Of a stretch of 64,000 bases of DNA, positions 55,780 through 64,000 are shown in pieces (position 1 is the first letter of the stretch; every line of letters starts with the position of its first letter). The notes under the pieces are model-generated. The model saw nothing but the letters and a program-made list of their open reading frames with translations, was not told the DNA's origin and made no database searches. Source of the DNA: Hofstenia miamia (taxonomy: Eukaryota > Xenacoelomorpha > Acoela > Hofsteniidae); assembly GCA_900660155.1 (NCBI GenBank), contig CABFPE010000541.1:294952-358951 (forward strand). Reading direction: 5' to 3'. Position numbers and translations under genes: made by a program.

Positions 55780-57850
55780 CTTTTCTGGCAATGTAATCCC
55801 CTTTATCATCAATGCAGAGCATAGGCCCCAGATCAATGCTATCATCTGTTACAACTCCAAAATGTTAGCTGGCATGGTGTGACCTTACTGGTGAAGTACT
55901 GTTCACAACATGTTTGATGAGGACTTCAACTTGTCCCACTTATGCCAGTTTCTAAACAGCAAAGAAAAAATAAAGAAATTCAAATGTGTCAACATTGATT
56001 TTGACAACCTGTTAATCATCTACTTCCTCTGCATCAATGAGGTGAACCACCCCAGAATAATGGAAAAAATTGAAATAGCCTATTGACTTGCTAAGGTGGA
56101 GAAGATATGTTTAGTTATGTTCTTAAAGGAAGAATATCAAGATACCATCCCAGATGAAGTTGAGAGTTTGCATTTTCATATGGAAAACTTTACTGTTTTG
56201 TATAGCAGCTTCTACCAGCCCACAAGCATGTACAATACTCACATGATCTTGGCTACTAAGATCATCAATACATGCATCCAGGCTCAATCACTAGAGTTGA
56301 TTAATATCAGTTTGCCTGGCCTCTACTCTGACATCTCTGATCTCCAAGTCAGTTTTGCATTTTCACAAAGTGCAGCTACACTGCAGGAAATTGATGAGAT
56401 GTGGACAAATGTAAAAGCAGATCACAGCCTGGAGACACAATGGCCTACCATCAACATTTGTAGCCCTATGTCACAATATCATCAATCCATCAAGAGAACA
56501 CTAGCCAAGTTATGCTTATCTCATGACACTCAACATTGTCAGAGCTTTTCAGAAAAGATATTCTCAGAAAAATTTACACCAGCAATCCAATCCCATGGAG
56601 CCATGTGGGTTCTCACCACTTTCCTTACCATTGATCCTCATCTTCAGCTACCCATGGATAAGCCCACCAGAGAGAAACTCACAAAGCAGTGTTCCCATGA
56701 ACTTGCTATCAGTCCTGCTGCCTGGAAGGATAAGAACTGGCTGCTCCACTCTTGCTCATTGCCTGCCTCTCCTGGGAAGACTAAAAAAGCAATGGAATGT
56801 TTTGAGAAGTTCTACACCCATCTCATCAGATCCAACAGACCCCTTGGTTGCCTTCCACTTAAAATGATTGTCAACTGATTAGAAGTCACTTTCTCTGACT
56901 TAAATATCTTCTTGGACACACTCAAGAAATACATGTGGGGAGCCACCACTGAGACCAAGTTCCCTTCTCTTAACTCTGAGTATGCACCTCTGTGCACTAG
57001 TTGCCTCATGCACCATGAATATGGTTCAACAAAGCAATTCAACCTGGAGCAGCTCAATTATCCTGAGTGTGAGTACAGCAAACTCACCCAAACCCAGCAG
57101 CAAGCTACTAAGGATGGTGAGATCATCCCAATCACTGTTTTGGGGCAAACTATGAAGATGCCTGAACAATTCTACTGGGAGGAAGAGCTCTTATCCTCAT
57201 CAGCTATTGAGGTATTGCCAGCAATGAAAGCCCTCATTGAAGCTGTCAACCTAGAAAAGTCAACAGGGCAATGCAAACAAATCAGTATAAAGACACCCAT
57301 GATGCATTGTTGGAAGGTGGTAACCCTGAGAGAGTGTATATTGATGGGAAACTGACTATCAAAGATATCTTTCAGAAGGGCCAGCCTATCTCTACCCAGC
57401 TAGAGAAGATCCACCAAACTATTAACTCACTTGACCCTCATGTTGTCATTTTATTCCAAGCTGGCAGTGACCTGATGTGGGCCAACAAAGTGGAGACAAT
57501 AACCTGATACTACAATGTAACCAAGTGTATTGAGATCATTACTATGCTATGTGCTGGCATCACAGATCCCAAAGAGATGATGCTGCATCAAGTGAACAAG
57601 TACTGCTCACTGTTTGTTGATCACACTACCCATATGGGATCTCTCAGAGAAGTTTTCCTTCAATTTTATCCCAATACCAAGATTAGTGCTGATGATGCAC
57701 ACACCTTGGCCACTGACGCCTTAATGACACTTCTCATTGCCCTCAAGGGCCTCCATCTGTATGAACTACCAATCTTCATTTGTTTTGTTAGAGCATGGGT
57801 TGCTCTCAGTGATGGTAATCTTCTGCAACCTTTGTACTGCTTGAGCTGCT
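55780..57850 (+). pseudogene. Accessory 3' reading region of element P (unknown family)
   Basis: Frames at 56096-56878, 56912-57355, 57271-57507 and 57544-57852 fill the space between integrase and the 3' LTR. Recognisable blocks are DEVESLHFHMENFTVLYSSF, SDLQVSFAFSQSAATLQEID and SLPASPGKTKKAMECFEKFY. No signal peptide or membrane span stands out, so an envelope is not supported. Related sequence exists in elements S and M. It matches no domain I know. Confidence 0.6.
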
Positions 57851-57872
57851 AGACACACCCCACAATTCTACA

Positions 57873-59250
57873 ATATTGATTGTACACCAAGCTGCTAAAG
57901 TACAAAGGAAACTGAGATACAGCAGCTTCTTGAGATTCTTAGTATTGTTTTATGGTGAGTTTGAATAAGAAAAACCACTCATCAAATGACTGAGACACAG
58001 CATCAATTTGCCCAGTAAATTTCAGAAGTACTGAGTGCTTGCTAAACAATTCTTGTCCAACACTTGATTTGGGAGGAAGGATAAAATTTCTATACTGTGG
58101 TTGGCTACTTGTCCTAAGGTTAGGGATTTCATCACTGACATGTTCATTAATTGTAGGTACAACAGTTGTATTACCTGGATCAGGTATAGCTGAAGCATAA
58201 CAGGCTTGAAGGGTAGCCACAAAATCTAGAGTAGATACATTAGTAATTGCAGACTGTGTAAAAGTGGGGTTACAATTAATAGATGATGTACAGAACAATG
58301 CAGAGTGAGGTGTTGATGTAGTTTCAGGTGGAGAATGTGAATTTTTAGAATTAGTAACAATTCCTGATTGAGACAATAACATTTGAACAAACTGATTTGT
58401 AACTTTGTCAAGTGCCTCATCCAGTGCAGCATGAGTAACATAGTTCACAGACATGTGCTTAGGTGAATGAAGATCCTCAAAAGTCTTGCACAATTTTAAT
58501 TCCTGTATCTGGAGCTCTAGGGCAAAGGTGTATTCCAGCATTTGTCTTTCTATCCTTTGAAAAGCAATGTGCTGAGTGTTGAGCTCTGCTTGCATAGACT
58601 TGACATGTTGCTCACATTCAATTCACATTGCAACCTGTTGAGATAATGAATCTTTTAAGTGTTCAATTTCCATTTGATGAGCATCTAGATGTGGGGTAGG
58701 TTGACTGGGATTGCTCACAGTACTGTAAGGACAAACAGGAATTGGTGGAGCATTCCTTAGAGAAACTTGACTGGGATTACTGTAGGGAATAGTTGAAGCA
58801 TTCTGAGTATTGAGAATTTGATGATCACTCCTCTATGAAACTGGAATGGGAGAGTTTGGTAATGATAGATTAAAAAATGATCCAATGGTACAAGGGGTAA
58901 CATCCAGGCTACCACCCCTTGTACAGGGGACGCCACTCTGTGTGGGAGGAGTCCCAAAATGAGGAGAACAAACAACTGTACAATTAGAATCCATAAAAAA
59001 GAACAATACTTTCCAAATAACTAAATAACTGACAGTTGGGAGCACTCTCCCCACCAACCAACAACACATGGAGGTTCAAGACACAAATAAACACCAAAAA
59101 GGGGTATGGTAGTATTAGGTAATAATTCCAACAAATAGAAGCACAGAGACAACTGAATTTAAACAGGTAACAACCAAACAAAACAAGTTAAGAACATCTA
59201 ATGACCATTGACAGTAACACAGTTGTTCAGGATCATGTCAGGAGTCCTGT
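57873..59250 (-). pseudogene. Gag, N-terminal part, and leader of element M
   Basis: The minus-strand frame at 57939-58595 includes QAELNTQHIAFQRIERQMLE, SVLLKFTGQIDAVSQSFDEW and FFLFKLTIKQY, matching P gag (SVLPKFTGKIDEISQWLFLF). It continues at 47637 on the far side of element P. Upstream lie further Pro/Ser-rich gag-like frames and the untranslated leader up to the 5' LTR at 59262. Confidence 0.7.
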
Positions 59251-59261
59251 CATGGTCACCA

Positions 59262-59861
59262 TGTAGATTATGGGCAGGCACTCTAATTACACTATGGAAC
59301 TCATTGGCACAGCAGAAGGTTGTAGTAGTGACCTTATTATAACAGCCCTGATTCCAGCAAATTAACATAGAGAATTTATTAGAACAAACATTGGTAATTC
59401 ATCCAAGTAACTAAGACTTTTAAGGTACAACCCAAGATGACCAGTTCATATGGCTTCCAGCCAAAGTGATATCCAGAAAGAGAAGTGCTTAACATGAGTG
59501 AATGGTGCTACCTTAATTGTCTCACAGTTATTTGCATATCAAAAAAGAAAGTTAATAAAATAAATGGTAAATGGTAGTGAAGTTGAAGCTAGATAAAATC
59601 TATTGACCAATTACTACATTGCATCTCAATTTATACAGTGTAACTTATTATCTGTCTTTGTTTACAAATTAAGATCACATGATAATCATGTTTCCCTCTC
59701 AATTAATTTGAGCAATAACAATATATAGCACCTAAGCAAGGGGACATTAAACTGTTTTGCAAACAAAACTGGAATATAACTTGACGTCATATTGACTTGA
59801 CGTCATTACAAATATAAAATCAAGAAATAATAATCATGAAAAGTCCCTGAGTGACTCTACA
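59262..59861 (-). repeat. 5' LTR of element M
   Basis: 600 bp; on the minus strand TGTAGAGTCACTCAGGGAC to CCCATAATCTACA, followed by TGGTGACC of the primer site. It matches the LTR at 40682-41586 apart from the length difference. Confidence 0.85.
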
Positions 59862-59865
59862 ATAA

Positions 59866-59943
59866 GACACCCAAGCATCTGTAAATAGAGAAATAGTTTA
59901 ACTGTGTTTTCTTGTTCACTATAATCACCCCAGTGATTCTACA
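59866..59943 (+). repeat. Second S-type LTR, right part
   Basis: GACACCCAAGCATCTGTAAA onward to TGATTCTACA matches 40137-40214 of the S LTR and completes the part at 40575-40681 once element M and one ATAA are set aside. Confidence 0.82.
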
Positions 59944-60235
59944 TTATTAACATGTGAGACAAATAGGGTAGCACCATTCAAACAAGTTTCTAAGCCTCCC
60001 ATCTTGGATATCATTCCAGTGTGACACCATTTAAATTAGTCATCCTGGATGTTTTATTCTCCTTCTTGGTGGATCTAAATAGTTACTAGTTACAAGGATG
60101 AATTACTGATGGTTTTGCTTGTTTATTTTCACTAGAATCAGGGTCACTCTACTTGATGGTCACTCTTGCAACCTTCTGTGGTGACACTAAGTTTCTCTAG
60201 TACGGTTCACCATAGTTCATGACCACAATTCTACA
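59944..60235 (+). other. Further LTR-related remnant at the right edge of the nest
   Basis: The stretch has a lower AT content like the nest and ends CCACAATTCTACA at about 60234, the terminal word of these LTRs, followed by AT-rich flanking sequence. It may be the end of an even older member. No coding frame. Confidence 0.4.
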
Positions 60236-61040
60236 TTATAGACAATAAAGATGTGGTTGAATTATTTCAATGAGAATAATTGCAAAGAATTAAACAAGGA
60301 ATATTTCTTCTAAATACAATAATATTAATACTGTAACAATTAACAGTACAAACAATATATAATATTTAAACTTTTAGAAACTGTGAACAGCTGCAATGAG
60401 GTCAAACCAAAAACTAAAGGTAATGGGATTAGGAAACAAATTTCAACTTTTCTCAAAATACAGATAAAATTGAAATCGTGATTTTTGTACAAAAATTTAG
60501 GGTCTTTTGAAAAAAAAATTAAATTTCGTGAATCTCCCCCATTAGTCTAGCGAGTCCCTTTAACGTAAATTCATTGACATTTCATTTGGAAGCAAAATTA
60601 ATATGGTGATAAATTAGATAGATATTGCCTTGAAAAAATGATTTCAACTTCGATTGCTATGTATCTTAATCTATATTTATGCATTAAGCGGATTTGAATA
60701 TATGATGTCGACATTGTTCAATTTCGGGTAATATATGTGTAAACATTTTTGTATGCATTTTTTCTGTGAAAAATTTATTAGTGCTAAATAGGTTACCTTT
60801 TTTTCTAAGCGAAAAGTTGTACTCAGAATATGAACTCTTCCTTTTCCTTGGTACTTGCTATTTACACTATTTACAATTTATTTTATTTATTATTTAACAA
60901 GCAGCTCATTTTATCATAGTACTTACAAATGATAAGACCAAAAATACTGAATTATAAATCAAACAGAAACAAGCAGTACTTACAGTAGAAAACACTAACA
61001 GGTTAAAATGAATAACGGATAACAATAGGCACGCGTACTA
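60236..61040. other. Intergenic, AT-rich
   Basis: AT-rich host-type sequence resumes. A tract TTTATTTTATTTATTATTTA at about 60879 could be the tail of a LINE on the minus strand. Nothing else recognised. Confidence 0.45.
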
Positions 61041-61322
61041 AACTAATGGAACTTGGGTTTAACTATTACTTCTACACTAAGTTGGACAGCACATGCTATA
61101 TCTAAGTTGTACAAAGCTAATAAAGCATTATTTTTTATTCGTAGAAGCGCTTCTCGTCAAGTGTTTATTAATCTATACCGCAGCTATGTCCTATTAAATC
61201 TCTCTATATGCTTCCTAATGTTGTTGGCCAGATCGGACGACATTCTTAAAATTGGAACGTTTTTAGTAATCGTTCGTTTCGATGCGTTACTAACTCTTAT
61301 CAAAATAGTTATATCGAACTAG
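61041..61322 (+). mobile_element. LINE fragment (reverse-transcriptase thumb)
   Basis: The frame reads GLTITSTLSWTAHAISKLYK, then ANKALFFIRRSASRQVFINL, then YRSYVLLNL. This is the 'LG..I...LSW..H......KA...L.......' segment of Jockey/CR1 reverse transcriptases. Only about 280 bp survive. Confidence 0.72.
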
Positions 61323-61324
61323 TT

Positions 61325-61395
61325 TCTTTCCCGGGAAGTTCTGAATGAGATTTCCCGGGAAGAAAGGGTACGGAACTTCCCGAGATTTCCTGGGA
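61325..61395. repeat. Cluster of TTTCCCGGGAA-type palindromes
   Basis: CTTTCCCGGGAAG, ATTTCCCGGGAAG, ACTTCCCGAGA and TTTCCTGGGAAA lie within about 65 bp. This may be a subterminal block of a DNA transposon, or a cluster of binding sites with the STAT-like TTC...GAA spacing. I cannot decide. Confidence 0.45.
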
Positions 61396-61850
61396 AATTT
61401 CCAAAAATTTAGTTCCTAAATAATAGTTTGATGTCCTCATAATAAAACATTCATGCGAGTGTCTGTCATTAACAGTGTTTACCTTTGTTTCAGATATAAA
61501 CCTATTTTTTACTTCTTAGGTACTAAAATATGCAACATTTATTCGCCTCCGCGAGGTGCTTTGCTGATTGAAGTTTCCACATCAAGCGTTTGCTTTAACT
61601 GACAAAACCTTTAGCTTAAACTTTAATAAATGAACATATATTAAACAGTGGGTTGCAATTGAGTACTACTGATATAAGTGGGCCGATGTCATTTTTTACT
61701 GAATCACTTGTTCCATTCACTCATTTTGCATTAACTGGGTCATAGTCATTGGATCTTAAAAATTTACCCCTAACATTCCCATTTTGAGCCAGTATTAAGC
61801 CAGCATTTGTTTCTATAGTTTGTATTACAATATACTATATTGGTTTTCAA
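61396..61850. other. Intergenic, AT-rich
   Basis: Nothing recognised. Confidence 0.4.
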
Positions 61851-61939
61851 CTAAATATTTTAATAATAAATAAATGACCATCTTATTCTAAAAGTTTGTT
61901 TTGTTAAAAATAATAATATTAAAATATATAAAGTGTAGT

Positions 61940-62050
61940 CTATTGTAAATATATTTAGTTTTTTACCGCATATTTATACTGATGATGTTTTATATAAACG
62001 AAACCGGTCTATCCTTTTCATAGCGTCTATATATATATATATAGGTAAGT
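61940..62050 (+). mobile_element. Penelope-like 3' end or pseudo-LTR remnant
   Basis: TTGTAAATATATTT, then CCGCA.ATTT, then CTGATGATG, then GAAAC, then TCCTTTT, then a TA tract follows the same order as the 3' side of the Penelope-like element at 34230-34310 (read on its minus strand). No coding part is nearby. It is likely a truncated copy of the same family. Confidence 0.55.
61976..62012 (+). ncRNA. Hammerhead-ribozyme-like motif, second copy
   Basis: CTGATGA (61979-61985), one extra T, stem GTTT/AAAC with loop TATAT, GAAA (62000-62003), then CCGGTC. ATA before CTGATGA pairs with TAT after the predicted cleavage site (62009/62010). The self-complementary ACCGGT at stem III fits the dimer-type hammerheads known from Penelope-like elements. 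It shares the extra base with the copy at 34245-34290. Confidence 0.6.
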
Positions 62051-62340
62051 TCTATGTACAAAGATCCGCATTGCACGCGGAAATTTTTGAAGGTAATTCA
62101 AATTTCAGTTCAATACTATATCATCATATCCATAATAATGTCGATCATTATTGCACATTACATAGTTTGATATATAAGAGTGCAACACATTTTTTATTAG
62201 GAAAAGAGTGATAATTGGGTCATTTTTAAACTTTTATGGATATACAGTAGTGCACCTACATTTATTTAATTCTTGTTTAATTGAATATTGAATATTTGTT
62301 AAAAGTGAATTGAAACATGAATTCTATAATTGATAAAGAT
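62051..62340. other. Intergenic, AT-rich
   Basis: Nothing recognised. Confidence 0.4.
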
Positions 62341-62348
62341 GCGAAAAT

Positions 62349-64000
62349 TAGGGCCTTGCGAATCCACTTTTTCAAATTCGAATTCCAATCCAAATATTCA
62401 GGCAAAGGATTCACGAATCCGAATTCAAATCCAACTTGCTAAGTGCAGTAGTAGTAGCCTAAAGTCAAATGAAACTAGCCCAAAATAATTCAGTTTTTTT
62501 CATACAAAAAGAAAAAAACAAAATGTATAATCAAAAAGTCAAATTTGCGAAAAACTCAAATATTTAAAAAGAATCTTTGTTGTGCCTAGCTCAGACCAGT
62601 GCTTCCGTATTGATGTTAGTCAACGACTCTGACAATGCTACTGCCAGCATATAGAGTTCGCCTGAAGTAGCAGAATGACAGCAGAAGCTTTCGACAAAAG
62701 AGGGAATACTTCCTTATTCTTCCACCAAAATATTAAGAGCTTCTCATCAACGGGCAATATGGGAGTATTTAGATAAAGTTCAATTTCATTGTCGAATGGT
62801 TTTTATTTTAAAAAACGTGCGGCTTCGTTTGGCATGCTTGAAAAGAGCTGATAGGATAGGCTGTTGTATTTGTAGAAGCTAATGTTGATGCATGCGATTC
62901 AATGCTAATGATTTCGGATTCCAGGCCGGCCTGCTGCGTCGTTGTTTCTGATTGGCTACATGACCTTGTATCGAATCTGACCAATGATGATTGAATCACG
63001 TACTTAGCAGCATCAATGCAAGCCACCTGTTCATCATCAGCAAAAACCTGTTTCTAAAATACTAGCTGCGTACAGTAGTGGCTGCTGCAAATCGGAACCG
63101 AAATAGTTGTCAATATTACCGAACAATTCGTCACAAAATTTTGTTACTCCAACAGCCGGTAGCGAATTGATTTCCAACAGCAAATGTTTAATTGTAGGTA
63201 ACACCAAGCTAATGCTAAAGCTTTTCTCTGCACTAAGGATTTCCGTCACATCTGCCAAGGCTTTTAAAAGAGGACATAACTGAGCAATGTGCAGATGATA
63301 CTGACTCTGGTGGTTTGACCACTGTTCAGTTATCTTCTTGCAACTTGAGCAGTGTGCATTCAACAGCAGCGTGATTAGCATTTATCCAAGCCAAGAGTTT
63401 GTGAGTGCTGTTCCATCGCGTGACAACATCGAGCGGAGGCTAGGACTCGGGCAGATCAGCGGCTTTTTGCTGCTTGAGAAAAACGTTAAGACTGACTGTG
63501 CTCTTATAAAAAAACGTAGCAATTGAGTGCACCGCGGTGATGTCTATTTATCATAGATTGACAATGAATGGCATGATTGATGCACAACTGAAGCCGATGC
63601 GCAGCACATCCGAACCAACGAATTCGTAGTTTTCCGGTTGTGCATGGCATAACACTGGTTGTATCAGTTGTCGACCCAAATACTTGATTTTGAAATTTTC
63701 TTCTATGATGTTGATGTTGCCTTTTTGCAAAATTGCCTGCATCACGAATTTCCAGGTTTGACAAAATTTATAAAATTGATAGTTATTGCCATATAGTTTT
63801 AACTGTTACCCGCTTTCCAATTATTGAATGTCATCGACGGTGCAAAAATAGCAGAATTTCGCGCGCAATCTCTGATGTCCAGCAGCTTCTTTTGTTTAGC
63901 AGAGCGAAGGACGTTTATTTTTCCTGAAAGGGTTGTTGGATGCGGATGCTTGTATCCACCTTTTGAAAGCGCAGAGCAAACCGTTTGAAGCCAGCACCTG
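62349..64000 (-). mobile_element. hAT transposon with eroded transposase, continues past the window
   Basis: Minus-strand frames read, in order, GCAAHRLQLCINHAI (63504-63764), then LCPLLKALADVTEILSAEKS, then ISLVLPTIKHLLLE, then LLYAASILETGFC (63037-63381), then DEKLLIFWWKNKEVFPLLSK near 62680-62760. These are the hAT transposase landmarks from the RNase H-like core to the dimerisation domain (C.AH.L.L, TE.LS.E..P.ISLVLP, LDPR-like, WW..N...FP.LS). TAGGGCCTTGCGAATCC near 62350 may be its terminal repeat. Several frame changes and stops show it is inactive. The N-terminal zinc finger would lie near or beyond 64000. Confidence 0.75.

Larger units (their letters stand above)
47638..57872 (+). 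mobile_element. LTR element P (Ty3/gypsy-like, plus strand) inserted in gag of element M, fossil
   Basis: The 5' LTR is at 47638-48484, and a short 3' LTR remnant is at 57766-57872. The duplication ATAT lies at 47634-47637 and 57873-57876. The primer site TGGTGACCCTGATGTGATT at 48485 matches the 3' end of animal tRNA-Trp at nearly every base, a primer also reported for CsRn1-clade elements. The parts, in order, are gag, protease, reverse transcriptase, RNase H, integrase, and a long accessory region. About 1.06 kb near the 5' end is doubled by a contig join at 49123. The element is broken by roughly ten or more interruptions. It is the last insertion of the nest. Confidence 0.87.
40682..59861 (-). 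mobile_element. LTR element M (Ty3/gypsy-like, minus strand), interrupted by element P, fossil
   Basis: The LTRs are at 59262-59861 (5') and 40682-41586 (3'), both TGTAGA...TCTACA. The target duplication ATAA lies at 40678-40681 and 59862-59865. A tRNA-Trp-type primer site (TGGTGACC) abuts the 5' LTR and a G-rich polypurine tract (AGCAAGGGGGCA on the minus strand) abuts the 3' LTR. Gag lies at about 57873-59250 and continues at about 47160-47637 across the P insertion. Protease, reverse transcriptase, integrase and a fragment of the accessory ORF lie between 41598 and 47000. By-eye comparison of the LTRs gives about 20 differences in some 600 aligned bases, so it is fairly young. It is broken by a dozen or more interruptions. 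Confidence 0.85.
37130..59943 (+). mobile_element. LTR element S (Ty3/gypsy-like), oldest visible member of the nest, fossil
   Basis: Only the 3' part survives: decayed accessory-ORF sequence (about 37130-39900), a G-rich polypurine tract ending GGGGGCA, and an LTR at 39975-40214 (TGTAGAG...TTCTACA). A tRNA-Trp-type primer site follows directly at 40215, then 360 bp, then a second, shorter LTR starting at 40575. That LTR is split by element M and resumes at 59866-59943. The element is heavily broken (a dozen or more breaks) and lacks gag and most of pol. Confidence 0.75.

Noticed and set aside
56096-57850. Envelope gene of an endogenous retrovirus
   Set aside because: No signal peptide, membrane anchor or cleavage-site features are visible, and position alone is not enough.
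1-64000. tRNA or rRNA genes
   Set aside because: No cloverleaf with conserved A and B boxes or rRNA core words was noticed. A covariance-model scan would be needed to exclude tRNA pseudogenes.

Overview
The window is from an AT-rich animal genome, probably an invertebrate. It has spliced host exons with GT-AG introns, long introns full of transposon remnants, TA microsatellites, and several classes of decayed retroelements and DNA transposons. I cannot name the species. Part of the layout is assembly artefact: single-N contig joins at 12722, 18533, 44683 and 49123, three of them flanked by the same sequence on both sides, and a run of N at 30176-30559.

Region 1 (1-19750) carries the only host gene I can support: the 3' part of a Polycomb-group RING-finger gene of the BMI1/PCGF2/PCGF4 type, on the plus strand. 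Six exons (2144-17613) join in consistent phase. They encode the conserved segment after the RING finger, the RAWUL domain and a basic Ser/Pro-rich tail; the RING exons must lie upstream of the window. Its introns hold a foldback MITE (present twice inside an exact 717-bp duplication), a 77-bp-arm inverted repeat, a long TA microsatellite and a tyrosine-recombinase (Crypton-like) transposon. The last exon and 3' UTR appear twice because two contigs overlap without having been merged.

Region 2 (19750-37080) is a graveyard of plain transposons: LINE fragments in both orientations (one with an inverted internal piece), an ORF with SGNH-esterase-like features, a 742-bp non-autonomous hAT element with a perfect 8-bp target duplication, a second hAT remnant, an EN-bearing Penelope-like element (GIY-YIG plus reverse transcriptase) whose 3' side carries a hammerhead-ribozyme-like motif, and an array of about 4.4 near-identical 167-bp repeats bounded by inverted repeats.

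Region 3 (37100-60240), visibly less AT-rich, is a nest of Ty3/gypsy-like LTR elements that use a tRNA-Trp-type primer site. The oldest visible element (S, plus strand) was hit by element M (minus strand, 40682-59861, duplication 'ataa'). M's gag was then hit by element P (plus strand, 47638-57872, duplication 'atat'). All are broken fossils. All carry traces of the same extra reading region between integrase and 3' LTR, which I cannot assign to a known family.

Region 4 (60240-64000) holds a LINE fragment, a cluster of TTTCCCGGGAA-type palindromes, a second hammerhead-like motif matching the Penelope one, and an hAT transposase remnant running off the end of the window.
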